A stretch of DNA of 64,000 nt from CAZIAK01 sp964537035. GTDB lineage: Bacteria; Planctomycetota; B15-G4. The notes beneath the pieces are model-generated. The model saw only the letters and a program-made list of their open reading frames with translations, was not told the origin of the DNA and ran no database searches. The stretch spans positions 51,157 to 115,156 of the forward strand of contig CAZIAK010000010.1 in the NCBI GenBank assembly GCA_964537035.1, given 5' to 3'. Below, one piece after another: positions 1 through 8,810 of this stretch; the first letter of the stretch is position 1; each line of letters begins with the position of its first letter. The position numbers and the translations under genes were made by a program.

Positions 1-233
1 CCGGCTTGACCATGGACATGGGCAACGCCGGGCAACTCGACAACGAGTGCCCGATTCAGGGCGACTTCCCTGACTACGCCGCGTTGGCCGGGGAGCCCTT
101 CGAACTGATGGAGTTCGAGGACGTCGCTGCCGCACATGACGAGTTCGCCAGAAGGTCTGGCCAGGTCGCCACCACAGTGGCTGGCGCCATGGTCTCGAAC
201 GCGGCCGCTCTCAAGTCGCCCCCAGGCCACTAG
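1..233 (+). CDS. 3' end of an unknown gene (5' end outside window)
   Basis: An open frame runs in from the left edge and stops at TAG 231-233, leaving about 76 codons. The first possible initiators (TTG at 6, ATG soon after) have no convincing ribosome binding site, so the gene probably starts outside the window. The visible tail is acidic in its first half and ends in an alanine-rich stretch with a Pro-Pro-Gly-His terminus. I recognise no family and see no signal peptide or membrane segment. It could also be a spurious frame. Confidence 0.4.
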   Translation, partial: GLTMDMGNAGQLDNECPIQGDFPDYAALAGEPFELMEFEDVAAAHDEFARRSGQVATTVAGAMVSNAAALKSPPGH

Positions 234-374
234 ATTCACACGACTCCCATGCCCAGGGAACCCCGCGACCCTGCTCACGGGATTCTCTCGTCTCATGCGC
301 GCCGTGAAGCTCGCCCTTGGGTGTGAAGGGACCGAACGGTTCCAAGGCATCTCAACGGCTCGGAAACACACGAC

Positions 375-1118
375 ATGATTCGCTCGGTATGCATCGTAAT
401 GGTTCTCATGGGCGCCTTCAGCCAGACCGCCTCGGCACAGGACCTCTGGGAGGGCGAGCACCTCGTGGCCACCTATCTCCCCATTGACGGCTCACAGGAG
501 GTGTTGCTGGTTGGCACCAAGGCTGGCTGGATTCGCATGGCTCCTGTCGCGGCACCGAAGCTGAGCGTCACCGCTCCAGACGACCGGCTGGGGTTTCGCC
601 TTCTTGAGGTAACCGGTCGCTCGCACACGCTTGCGATCACTCGCAACGAAGAGATCACCGGAGAGCAGCTCTTTCTTGAGCTGTTGAACGAGAACTGGCT
701 GCGGGTGGTCTACACGAACGCTCACGGGGAGGTCACAGAGGGAGCGCTGAACTCAGTGACACGCATGTACCAGCCAAGGGGAGGGGGAGCCCAGGGCAGT
801 TCGCCGGACCCTGACCCCGCGTTGTCTGAAGCCACGCTGGGTGCGGGAAGTCAGACGCCTTCCAGCCCGCTCAGCCCGACCCTTTCCATCGTGCCAGGGA
901 TGACCGACATGGTGTTCACCCAACCCATGGCCGCCGTCCTCAGCGGCATCGCTCTGCGTGGCGTCGGGACCAAGTACCCCAAGTGCAAGGGCACCTCAAC
1001 CAACGCCTGTTCCATCGGAGTGATCTCCAAAAGCTGCAAGAAGACAACCTGCGCCGGGCCCTGCAAGCCGTGCGTTGAGCAAGGCATCCCACTCCCCACG
1101 GGCTGCAACTGCGACTGA
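375..1118 (+). CDS. secreted protein with cysteine-rich C-terminus, unknown function
   Basis: This 247-residue product starts at ATG 375 with a clear signal peptide: a short basic start, a hydrophobic core, and an Ala-Ser-Ala cleavage site near residue 21. It is therefore probably exported. The middle (about 25-130) looks like a beta-rich globular domain, followed by a Pro/Ser/Gly-rich linker (about 135-170). The last 45 residues hold eight cysteines among Lys, Thr and Pro, suggesting a small disulfide-stabilised knob. I do not recognise a family. The gene stands alone with 141 bases before it and 173 after it. Confidence 0.72.
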   Translation: MIRSVCIVMVLMGAFSQTASAQDLWEGEHLVATYLPIDGSQEVLLVGTKAGWIRMAPVAAPKLSVTAPDDRLGFRLLEVTGRSHTLAITRNEEITGEQLFLELLNENWLRVVYTNAHGEVTEGALNSVTRMYQPRGGGAQGSSPDPDPALSEATLGAGSQTPSSPLSPTLSIVPGMTDMVFTQPMAAVLSGIALRGVGTKYPKCKGTSTNACSIGVISKSCKKTTCAGPCKPCVEQGIPLPTGCNCD

Positions 1119-1291
1119 CCGCCGCCGGAGCACGGACAGGGCCGGGGCCGACGCAGCGCCGGGGCACGCAACAGCGCCCCAACGCTCCCGTCACCCCCAT
1201 CGGGCAGATCTGACGTAGACTGTGGGGCCGTCGTGGCCAGGCTCTCGCCTCGCCCGGCCCACCCCGGCCCCCCGCACCCTGGAGAACCCCG

Positions 1292-2188
1292 ATGACGTCC
1301 CGTTGCCCCGCCGCTCTGCTCTGCTGCACGATGCTCGCTGGCCTCGCCTTTGCCAGCCCCGTCGCGGCACAAGCCGGGCAGACCTGGTCCTTCGATGAAA
1401 CGACCACCGGCCAGGACATCGCCTGGACCTCGCCGACCTCGGTGAACCCGGCCGCTGCGCTGTTCAACACCACCACGGTCATGACCGCCGTGGACGTGGG
1501 CATCTCCTGGTCTGGCATCCCCTTCGGGACCGTTGACGTGCTCGACCAGATCCCGCCTGAGCAGCAGACCATCGTGGGCGCGATCCCTGGCCCGGCGCCC
1601 GTGGTCCTCTCGCAGCAGTCGGTGGTCTTTCCTCCCCCGCCCCAGCCTGTGGCCGTGGGCGCTGACATCGCCGTGAGCATGGACGCCGCTGGCTTCGGCC
1701 ACCTCGACGCCACCAACGTCATCCTGGGCACCATCGACGTCGACCTGGGTTTCCCCCTCGGTGTGCAGACCGTCAACATCACCAGCCTGCGCATCGCCGG
1801 CACCATGACCATTCATCCCACCTGGTTCGATCTGGGCAACAGCCTGGCCGGGACAGGCGCCACGCCGCAGATGGTCGTGGCGGGCACCCTTGAAGCCAAC
1901 TCCCCGGGTGTTGCGGGCGTGGTCACTGACCTGGCGGGCGGCACCGCCCACCTCGTGATCGGACTCAGCCAGATCAACGCGCCCTTCAAGGGTGGCACCC
2001 TGGTGCCCTCCGCCGACGTGCTGATCCTGGGTCTGCCCCTCGACGCGGCGGGCGACCTGGCTCTGCCCTACACCTGGCCCGCCGGTGTCCCGTCCCGCGC
2101 CAGCATTTACCTGCAGTTCTGGCTGCCCGACGCCGGTGCCTCCGTGGGCTTCTCAGCTTCCAACGGCATGCGCGGCGAGACTCCCTGA
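1292..2188 (+). CDS. secreted protein with C-terminal 'PFKGG...ASNG' domain
   Basis: The 298-residue product begins at ATG 1292 with a signal peptide (hydrophobic to about residue 22, cleavage near VAAQA), so it is exported. The body is beta-rich with no catalytic motif that I recognise. The last 80 or so residues form a domain with the landmarks APFKGG, LVPS, LPYTWPAG, LQFW and GFSASNGM. The same arrangement ends the M14 carboxypeptidase at 58673-60664. I know this C-terminal pattern from secreted planctomycete proteins, where its role is unproven; surface attachment or sorting is my guess. A hairpin follows at 2231. Confidence 0.8.
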   Translation: MTSRCPAALLCCTMLAGLAFASPVAAQAGQTWSFDETTTGQDIAWTSPTSVNPAAALFNTTTVMTAVDVGISWSGIPFGTVDVLDQIPPEQQTIVGAIPGPAPVVLSQQSVVFPPPPQPVAVGADIAVSMDAAGFGHLDATNVILGTIDVDLGFPLGVQTVNITSLRIAGTMTIHPTWFDLGNSLAGTGATPQMVVAGTLEANSPGVAGVVTDLAGGTAHLVIGLSQINAPFKGGTLVPSADVLILGLPLDAAGDLALPYTWPAGVPSRASIYLQFWLPDAGASVGFSASNGMRGETP

Positions 2189-2230
2189 CCCAGGGCCCAA
2201 GCTCAGGGAAAGCACTGCCACAGCAGCACA

Positions 2231-2262
2231 CGGGCCGGCGAGAGGAGACTCCCGCCGGCCCG
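2231..2262. terminator. candidate terminator hairpin between convergent genes
   Basis: A perfect 10-base inverted repeat (2231-2240 and 2253-2262, CGGGCCGGCG and its complement) encloses a 12-base loop. It lies 43 bases after the stop of the secreted protein and 40 before the stop of the convergent cyclodeaminase gene. There is no T-run, so it is at best a GC-rich, possibly bidirectional terminator. Three tandem copies of CTCGTGAC follow at 2272-2295. Confidence 0.45.
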
Positions 2263-2301
2263 TTGCGATCGCTCGTGACCTCGTGACCTCGTGACCAGAC
2301 G

Positions 2302-2931
2302 TCAGCCGCCCACGGCCTCCATGACCGCGTCGCCCACGCTGGTCTCCAGGCGCTCACAACGAGCGGCCAGGTCGGCCCCCTCGCTGCGCACCTGCTCCAC
2401 CAGGGCGGCGTCCTTCAGCGACGACAGGTTGATGGCCACGTTGATCCAGCCCGAGCGAAACGCCGCGCCCATGGCGTAGGCGCCAACGGCCACGTCGCTG
2501 ATCAGGTTCGGGTTGGTGTGCTGGCGCAGTTTCTCCAGGATCTCAAGCCCGGCCACTGCCAGACGGCAGGTCTCCAGGGGCGGCTCCATGGCCACCTGCA
2601 ACGCCTTCTGGATGGCCTTCTTGCGCAGGGACTTCTCGTCGTCCGTGCCCTTGGGCATGGAGTAGGCGGACGTCACCGCCTCGAAACCCGCCGCATCGGC
2701 GTCGATCAGCTCCAGGCCCTGACGGCGCAGCACTTCGAGTTCCATGATCTCGGAGCGCAGGCGATCCTGCACCTCTTCAAAGCCCTTGCGGCCGGTGGTG
2801 AACTTGGCGGCCATCTGGCCCATGGCCGCACCGAGCGCTCCAAGGCAAGCGGCGATGGAGCCACCGCCTGGGGTGGGCGTCCGGCCAGCGGCCTGCTCAC
2901 AAAACTCGTTCAGGGTCGACTCGGTGAGCAT
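2302..2931 (-). CDS. fchA: cyclodeaminase/cyclohydrolase family protein (methenyl-THF cyclohydrolase type)
   Basis: The 209-residue product matches the FTCD cyclodeaminase/FchA family, which acts on one-carbon units carried by tetrahydrofolate (5,10-methenyl-THF hydrolysis or formimino-THF deamination) in the cytoplasm. The hallmark PTPGGGS lies at about residues 19-25, followed by helical Ala/Gly-rich stretches and a conserved Asn-Pro-Asn-Leu-Ile-Ser-Asp-Val segment near 140. Length is typical of stand-alone members. It starts at ATG 2931. The gene is monocistronic here, divergent from clpB and convergent with the upstream secreted gene. Cyclohydrolase and deaminase cannot be separated from sequence alone, since no formiminotransferase is fused or adjacent. 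Confidence 0.85.
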   Translation of the reverse strand: MLTESTLNEFCEQAAGRTPTPGGGSIAACLGALGAAMGQMAAKFTTGRKGFEEVQDRLRSEIMELEVLRRQGLELIDADAAGFEAVTSAYSMPKGTDDEKSLRKKAIQKALQVAMEPPLETCRLAVAGLEILEKLRQHTNPNLISDVAVGAYAMGAAFRSGWINVAINLSSLKDAALVEQVRSEGADLAARCERLETSVGDAVMEAVGG

Positions 2932-3262
2932 CTGCCAAGGTCCTCATCTGGGGGTTCGGGGACGAGAGCCTAGCAATCCTCAGCCGGCCTCCCCAGCGAG
3001 GGCTCTGCGCCCCTCTCGGTGACCACGCGGGCGGGCTGACTTCGCTCGCTGCGACCCCCGTCGCTCTCCCCGGGAAGCCGCGCCCCCTTGACCGCGCCAT
3101 TCCGGCCTGTATCAAGCCATATTGGCAGCATTCAAGGGAATGAAGTGCTCTGTGGTGATCATACGCATCCTATTACCCCCTTCTGCCCCCCTCAACGTAT
3201 GCCAAAGATTGGCACGGACATTGCATTCTGATCCTGGCGACCCTCTTGCCCGGAGCCCCACC
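2932..3262. other. intergenic region between fchA and clpB
   Basis: These 331 bases separate divergent genes and should hold both promoters. The half nearer clpB is less GC-rich than its surroundings. An open frame upstream of ATG 3263 extends back to 3122 but is not protein-like. I see no CIRCE-type element. The one distinct site is the inverted repeat at 3200-3214. Confidence 0.6.
3200..3214. promoter_or_regulatory. candidate operator upstream of clpB
   Basis: TGCCAA-AGA-TTGGCA is a perfect 6-base inverted repeat with a 3-base spacer, 48 bases before the clpB start codon. Its position suits a repressor or activator site for a stress gene. It does not match CIRCE and I cannot name a regulator. 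Confidence 0.35.
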
Positions 3263-5815
3263 ATGACCCCAGAGACGTTTACCGACCGTTCACGCCAGGC
3301 CATCACCGACGCTGTGGCCCTGGCCGCCTCCCAGGGCCACCCAGAAGTGACCCCTGTGCATCTGGCAGCCACCCTGCTGGCCCCTGACGACGGCTTCGTC
3401 ACCTCGATCCTTGAGCGGCTCGGGGCGGACAGGGGCGAGATGCGAGCCGACATCGAGGGGCTGCTGAAGTCGCTCCCTCGGGTCACCGGCCAGAACCAAC
3501 CGGGCCTCTCTGCCGAGCTGTCAGCCGTCCTCGAGGAGGCCAGCCGGCTCTCCAAGACGCTGGGCGACAGCCACGTCTCCGTGGACGTCCTGCTGCAGGC
3601 CCTGGCCACCGCCGCCGACGGCCCCCTGCTCGCAGCCCTCGACCACCGAGGCCTCACCCCCGACGCCTTGGCCAGCGCCCTGGAGAGCGTGCGCTCGGGA
3701 CGATCTGTCGAGAGCGAGTCACCCGAGGCCAGCCACGAGACCCTCGACAAGTACACCCGGGACCTGACCCAGCTGGCTCGGGCGGGCAAGCTCGATGTGG
3801 TCATCGGCCGCAACGAAGAGGTGCGCCGTGTGGTGCAAGTGCTCTGCCGTCGCACCAAGAACAACCCGGTGCTCATCGGCGAACCCGGCGTGGGCAAGAC
3901 CGCCATCGTCGAAGGCCTGGCCCGACGCATCGCCGATGGGGACGTCCCCGAGACCTTGCTGAACACACGCTTGCTGGCGCTGGATCTTGCGGCGCTGCTG
4001 GCCGGGGCCAAGTATCGCGGCGACTTCGAAGAGCGACTCAAAGGCGTGCTCACCGAGGTCGAGGAGAGCGAAGGTCAGGTGGTGCTGTTCATCGACGAGT
4101 TGCACACCCTGGTCGGTGCGGGCGGAGCAGAAGGCGCCGTCGACGCGGCCAACATGCTCAAGCCCGCCCTGGCCCGTGGCGAGCTGCGCTGTGTGGGCGC
4201 CACCACCCTCGCCGAGTACCGCAAGTACATCGAGAAGGACGCGGCCCTCGAACGTCGCTTCCAGCCGGTGAAGGTCGAAGAACCCACAGTCGACGACACC
4301 ATCGCCATCTTGCGCGGTCTGAAAGAGACCTACGAGATTCACCACGGCGTGCGCATTCTCGATGAAGCCCTGGTGGCGGCAGCCCGGCTCTCTGATCGCA
4401 CCATTCATGACCGCTTCTTGCCGGACAAGGCCATCGACCTGCTCGACGAAGCGGCCAGTGGATTGCGCATCAACATCGACACCATGCCCGCCGAGCTCGA
4501 TGACCTGGAGCGACGCCTGCGTCAGCTGGAGATCGAGAAGACCGCCCTGTCCGGCGAGGACACTCCAGACCGACAGCGGCTGGACGAGATCGCCGCAGAG
4601 CGTGCAGAACTCGACGAGCAAGCCGAGTCGCTGCGCCTGCGCTGGGAGAACGAGCGGGCCACCATCGCCGCCCTGCGAGACACCCAGGAGCGCATCACGG
4701 AGCTGCACAGCGAGTCCGAGATCGCTGAACGAGAGGGTCGCCTCGAACGGGTCGCCGAGATCCGCTACAGCGAGCTGCCCAGCGCGGAAGAGACCGCGCG
4801 CGAAGCCGCCGAAGCCCTGGAGCGGCTCCACGAACAGGGCGCCCTGCTGCCCCGAAACGTGGACGCCGAGCAGGTCGCCGAAGTGGTCGCCCGCTGGACC
4901 GGCATCCCGGTCACACGACTGCTCAGCGAAGAGCGTGAACGGCTGCTGCACATGGAAGACGTGATCCACCGCAGGCTCGTGGGACAGGAAGCACCCGTGA
5001 CCGCGGTGTGCGATGCGGTGCGCCGCAGCCGCGCTGGCCTGACCGCCGCCACCCGGCCCGTGGGCGCGTTCTTGTTCATCGGCCCCACCGGTGTGGGCAA
5101 GACCGAGTTGGCCCGCAGCGTGGCCGAGTTCCTGTTCGACGACGAACGGGCCATGGTGCGCCTCGACATGAGCGAGTACATGGAGAAGCACTCGGTCTCT
5201 CGCCTCATCGGTGCTCCCCCGGGGTACATCGGTCACGACGAAGGGGGCGCGCTCACCGAAGCGGTGCGTCGCCGTCCCCACTGCGTGCTGCTGCTCGACG
5301 AGGTCGAGAAGGCCCACCCCGACGTGTTCGGCGCGCTGCTGCAGGTCCTCGACGACGGGCGCCTCACCGACGGCAAGGGCCGCACCGTCGACTTCACCCA
5401 CGCGCTCATCTTGATGACCAGCAACCTGCAGAGCGTGGACGAGGTCTCGCACTTCTTCAGGCCCGAGTTTCTCAACCGTCTCGACGACGTGGTGCCCTTC
5501 GCACCTCTGGAGCGGGAGGCCATGGACGAGATCGTGGCCATCCAGCTCGAGGGACTGCGCCGGCAGGTGGCACTCAACGGCATCGATCTGCAAGTGACCC
5601 CCGAGGCCGTGAGCTACCTGGCCGAGGTGGGCTACGACCGGGTCTTCGGTGCCAGGCCGCTCAAGCGTGCGATCCAGAAGCACGTGGCCGACCTCATGGC
5701 CCGGGAGCTTCTGTCCGGACGGTTTGCCGCCGGTGACGCGGTGCACATCGGTCGGGAACCCGGCGGTGACCTGGTCATCACCGAGGTCGAGCCTGCCGCG
5801 GTCCACGCCAGCTGA
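3263..5815 (+). CDS. clpB: ATP-dependent disaggregase ClpB
   Basis: This 850-residue AAA+ chaperone (start ATG 3263, a normal ClpB beginning) dissolves protein aggregates together with DnaK/DnaJ/GrpE. Visible parts are a Clp N-domain (1-145), first ATPase with Walker A GEPGVGKT (206-213) and Walker B LFIDE (275-279), a coiled-coil middle domain rich in Glu/Arg/Leu (about 400-525), and second ATPase with GPTGVGKT near 607 and an LLLDEVEKAHPDVF Walker B. No IGF/MGF ClpP-binding loop is present, as expected for ClpB. The segment between the sensor-1 MTSN and RPEFLNR is about 20 residues shorter than in typical ClpBs. Monocistronic, with a palindrome upstream. Confidence 0.94.
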   Translation: MTPETFTDRSRQAITDAVALAASQGHPEVTPVHLAATLLAPDDGFVTSILERLGADRGEMRADIEGLLKSLPRVTGQNQPGLSAELSAVLEEASRLSKTLGDSHVSVDVLLQALATAADGPLLAALDHRGLTPDALASALESVRSGRSVESESPEASHETLDKYTRDLTQLARAGKLDVVIGRNEEVRRVVQVLCRRTKNNPVLIGEPGVGKTAIVEGLARRIADGDVPETLLNTRLLALDLAALLAGAKYRGDFEERLKGVLTEVEESEGQVVLFIDELHTLVGAGGAEGAVDAANMLKPALARGELRCVGATTLAEYRKYIEKDAALERRFQPVKVEEPTVDDTIAILRGLKETYEIHHGVRILDEALVAAARLSDRTIHDRFLPDKAIDLLDEAASGLRINIDTMPAELDDLERRLRQLEIEKTALSGEDTPDRQRLDEIAAERAELDEQAESLRLRWENERATIAALRDTQERITELHSESEIAEREGRLERVAEIRYSELPSAEETAREAAEALERLHEQGALLPRNVDAEQVAEVVARWTGIPVTRLLSEERERLLHMEDVIHRRLVGQEAPVTAVCDAVRRSRAGLTAATRPVGAFLFIGPTGVGKTELARSVAEFLFDDERAMVRLDMSEYMEKHSVSRLIGAPPGYIGHDEGGALTEAVRRRPHCVLLLDEVEKAHPDVFGALLQVLDDGRLTDGKGRTVDFTHALILMTSNLQSVDEVSHFFRPEFLNRLDDVVPFAPLEREAMDEIVAIQLEGLRRQVALNGIDLQVTPEAVSYLAEVGYDRVFGARPLKRAIQKHVADLMARELLSGRFAAGDAVHIGREPGGDLVITEVEPAAVHAS

Positions 5816-5878
5816 TCACTTCCTGCGCCGCGGCGCCCCGGCCCTCACCTGAGGCAGGGCGCTGCGGCACGGGGTCAG

Positions 5879-5920
5879 CGCTCGTCGCTCCCCGCTCGTC
5901 GCCCCCCGCTCGTCGCCCCC
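5879..5920. repeat. three tandem 14-base repeats
   Basis: Three consecutive copies of CGCTCGTCGCCCCC (the first with one T for C) lie between clpB and the pseudouridine synthase gene. They are GC-rich and non-coding. Replication slippage would explain them, and no regulatory role is visible. Confidence 0.7.
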
Positions 5921-5965
5921 CGCTGTTGGCGCTGCGGCCGGGGCTGGAGTTAGCATGTGCGCCCC

Positions 5966-6646
5966 ATGAGCCGGCCCAGCTACCGCGTCCTCCACGAAGA
6001 CCCGACCGTGCTGGTGGTCGACAAGGCTCCGGGAGTGCTCACGGTCTCGGCGCCCAAGCACCCTGGCCGGTGCCTGCTCGACGATCTGCGGCGGGACGGC
6101 CACAAGGTGGCCCCGGTCCATCGCCTCGACAAGGAGACCAGCGGGGTGCTGCTGCTCTGTCTCGACAAAGAGCGGCGTAGGGACCTGGAAGACCTGTTCA
6201 AACACCGCGAGGTCACCAAGGAGTACCTGGCCCTGGTCCATGGGCGGCCCGCATCCGCCAAGGGGACGATCGCCCTGCCCATCCTGGAGCGGGGCTCGAC
6301 GCCCCTCATCGATCGCCGAGGACGCCCGGCCCTCACTCGCTACGAGATCGTCGAGTCGTTCGGCCGCCGTGGGGCCCTGCTGCGGGTCTTTCCCGAGACG
6401 GGCCGGCACAACCAGATTCGCCTCCATCTGGCCCACATCGGGTACCCACTGGTGGGTGACCGCAAGTTCGGCCGACGGCGCTCAGCGGCCCAGGAGGCCC
6501 AGGATGGGCCCCACTCGCGGCGAACCCTGCTCCATGCGGCCCGACTCTCCATGCCCCACCCGGCTCGCCGCAAACGCCTCGATGTGCGCTGTGATCCCCC
6601 CGGCGACTTCGAGCATTGCCTGCAGGCCTGGCGCGAGCTGGCCTGA
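5966..6646 (+). CDS. RluA-family RNA pseudouridine synthase
   Basis: The 226-residue product isomerises uridine to pseudouridine in rRNA or tRNA. The family signature HRLDKETSG, holding the catalytic Asp, lies at about residues 50-58, followed by KEYLALVHG and the C-terminal RHNQIRLHLAHIGYPLVGD block typical of RluA, RluC and RluD. It has no S4 RNA-binding domain at the N-terminus, so it resembles the short RluA/TruC type; the target base cannot be told. ATG 5966 was chosen over the in-frame GTG 5957 because the typical N-terminus begins there. It is monocistronic. Confidence 0.88.
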   Translation: MSRPSYRVLHEDPTVLVVDKAPGVLTVSAPKHPGRCLLDDLRRDGHKVAPVHRLDKETSGVLLLCLDKERRRDLEDLFKHREVTKEYLALVHGRPASAKGTIALPILERGSTPLIDRRGRPALTRYEIVESFGRRGALLRVFPETGRHNQIRLHLAHIGYPLVGDRKFGRRRSAAQEAQDGPHSRRTLLHAARLSMPHPARRKRLDVRCDPPGDFEHCLQAWRELA

Positions 6647-6793
6647 CTCTGACTCCAGCGGGCTGTGAGGAGAGTGCCGCGCGCAAGGCCCTCGGTTCGC
6701 TAGGATGCGGCCCTTTTCCGGGCCTTTCGTGGCTCAGTTTTCAGGCTGCCCTCAAGGCAGGAAGATCGACGCGCCGATGGCGTCCAAGCAATC

Positions 6794-8803
6794 ATGAGAT
6801 CCTCTCGCTCATCAAAGTCTTCGCCAGTTCCGGTCTTGCTGGGCCTCTTCGCGGTCGTCGTCCTCGTGGCGGGCGGCGCGTTGTTCCTGCTCGAAGAGGA
6901 CGATCCCCAGGGCGAGACGGGCGGCGGGGCCGTGGTCATGGCCGACGAGCCAGTGGACGCCCCGGACACCGTGGTCGCTGCCATCGAGACCTCAGGCGCT
7001 GACCGCACCAAGATCAGCGTGCCGGACATCACGCTCTCCAACGCCGCCGGGCAGACCATGGCCGTGGTCGACCCCAGCGGCCCCATGGGCACACTGGCTG
7101 GCATGGCAGTCGACGAGATGGGCAACCCCGTCGCCGGTGCAGAGGTCCGCCTCTACAAGGGTAGCGCCCTGACCAACGTGAGCCTGGCCCGGACTCAGCT
7201 GCCCCACTCGGCCGTGACCGACAGCCAGGGCAAGTTCGCCCTTGAAGCGGTCCCGGTCGATCGCAACTACGTCGTGGTCGGCGACCACGTCGACTTCGCC
7301 CTGGCCGAGCACACCGGCATCGTCGTCCGTGAGGACAAACTCACCGCTGGCTTGCGCCTCGTCTTCGGAGCAGGGGCCACCATCGAAGGCACGGTGATGT
7401 CCCTGGCCGAGAACCCCATCGCCGAGGCTCGGGTCGAGTTGTACGACACGGTCTCTGACGCCCGGCTCAAGCCCGCCGATCGCCGGCCCTGGAAGATCGT
7501 CTTCACCGATCCCTACGGGAAGTTCTCCTTCGAACACGTCTCCACCATCAGCCTCAAGGTGCGGGTCGAAGCGGCAGGATTCGAATCCCAGACGCACATG
7601 CTCAGCTCGGCTTTGCAGGCCGGGCCCAGCGACCAGGAGCTGAGCTTCCGTCTGGCCAACGGGCTGCCCCTGGGCGGTCGGGTGGTCGACGAGTTTGGCG
7701 TGGGCATCCACGCCGTGCGCCTCGAAGCCAACGCGCTCAAGCGCGAGTACCAGGGCAACTCGGTGGCCTTCTCCGACGAGAACGGTCATTTCTTGCTCGA
7801 GGGCCTGTCCAGCGAGTACCCGTACCAGCTGCGGGCAGAGAAAGACGGCTACTCCACCAAGACCGTGCCCCAGGTCCGCGTAGCCGATGCCAACGTGCTC
7901 GTGGAGATGCAGAGCCGCGGCATGGTCAAGGGCTGGGTCAGCGCCTCGAACGGCTCGCCTGTGACAGACTTCGCCGTGGCGCTCATGCGCGCCCGCCCAG
8001 GTTCAGACCCGCAGCTCATGGCGGACCAACGCCACTTCACAGACTCTGCGGGCGAGTTCGTGTTCGACAACCTCGAGCCGGGCAGCTACGCCTTCGAGGC
8101 CCGCAGCTCCGACTATGCCCCGTCTCGCTCAGAGGCGGTCACCGTAGAACGTGGTGGCGCTGCCCGGTCGGCAGAAGTACGCATCACCATGCTGCAGGGC
8201 GGAACGATCAAGGGCATCGTGTTGGGAACGGACGGCCAGCCCGTCCACAGGGCGCTGATCTCGGTCAACGCCAACAACTTCGTCGACACCCCGATCCTGA
8301 AGATCTTTGCGGCCCTGGCCCCATCGGCCGAGGTGAAGATGCGCGCGCGCACCAACGCCAAGGGTCGCTTTCAGCTCAAGCACATCATGCCGGGTACCTA
8401 TCAGGTCTCGGTCAGGCATACCTCGGCGGCCGAGCTGCTGCAGAACGACGTGGTCCTTGAAGAAGGGCAGACTCTCGACATCGAGCTGCGCCTGCCCGTG
8501 GGTGCTTCGGTCAGTGGTCGGGCGCTCAACGAGAATCGGCTACCTCTGCCGTTCACCCAGGTGCAGATCAACCAGCGCACAGGGTTCGCCGACTCGGTCA
8601 CCACTGACGCGGACGGTGTCTTCGGCTTCGACAACCTGCGCGAGGGCACCTACAGCCTCTCGGTGAACCCCGAGCGCCTCGACGACAAGCCCGTGGCCCC
8701 GCTGGTGCGACTGGTCTACGCCACCCGCTCCAAGCGCGAGATTTCCCTCCGCGAAGGGCAGACCCTGGGCGGCATCGACCTGTACGTGCAGCAACAGAAC
8801 TGA
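6794..8803 (+). CDS. membrane-anchored carboxypeptidase-regulatory-like repeat protein
   Basis: The 669-residue product has a short basic N-terminus, one transmembrane segment (about residues 12-33) and then an extracytoplasmic chain of about six CarboxypepD_reg-like (transthyretin-type) beta modules. Recurrent landmarks are G-x-V-x-D-x-x-G-x-P-V-x-x-A, D-x-x-G-x-F-x-x-x-x-L and G-x-Y-x-L/V. Such modules are structural or adhesive, and no enzyme domain is present. The N-terminal layout (hydrophobic anchor, then Glu/Asp/Gly-rich linker) resembles that of the larger protein at 42549-45865, so the two are probably paralogues. It ends 7 bases from the convergent Nudix gene with no room for a separate terminator. 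Confidence 0.8.
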   Translation: MRSSRSSKSSPVPVLLGLFAVVVLVAGGALFLLEEDDPQGETGGGAVVMADEPVDAPDTVVAAIETSGADRTKISVPDITLSNAAGQTMAVVDPSGPMGTLAGMAVDEMGNPVAGAEVRLYKGSALTNVSLARTQLPHSAVTDSQGKFALEAVPVDRNYVVVGDHVDFALAEHTGIVVREDKLTAGLRLVFGAGATIEGTVMSLAENPIAEARVELYDTVSDARLKPADRRPWKIVFTDPYGKFSFEHVSTISLKVRVEAAGFESQTHMLSSALQAGPSDQELSFRLANGLPLGGRVVDEFGVGIHAVRLEANALKREYQGNSVAFSDENGHFLLEGLSSEYPYQLRAEKDGYSTKTVPQVRVADANVLVEMQSRGMVKGWVSASNGSPVTDFAVALMRARPGSDPQLMADQRHFTDSAGEFVFDNLEPGSYAFEARSSDYAPSRSEAVTVERGGAARSAEVRITMLQGGTIKGIVLGTDGQPVHRALISVNANNFVDTPILKIFAALAPSAEVKMRARTNAKGRFQLKHIMPGTYQVSVRHTSAAELLQNDVVLEEGQTLDIELRLPVGASVSGRALNENRLPLPFTQVQINQRTGFADSVTTDADGVFGFDNLREGTYSLSVNPERLDDKPVAPLVRLVYATRSKREISLREGQTLGGIDLYVQQQN

Positions 8804-8810
8804 CCGCCGC

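Noticed and set aside
3719..5806. 695-residue open frame on the minus strand opposite clpB
   Set aside because: It is the antisense shadow of clpB: His/Gln/Val/Leu-rich composition with no domain. Similar long shadows opposite yidC, smc, groL and the second Clp gene were rejected for the same reason.
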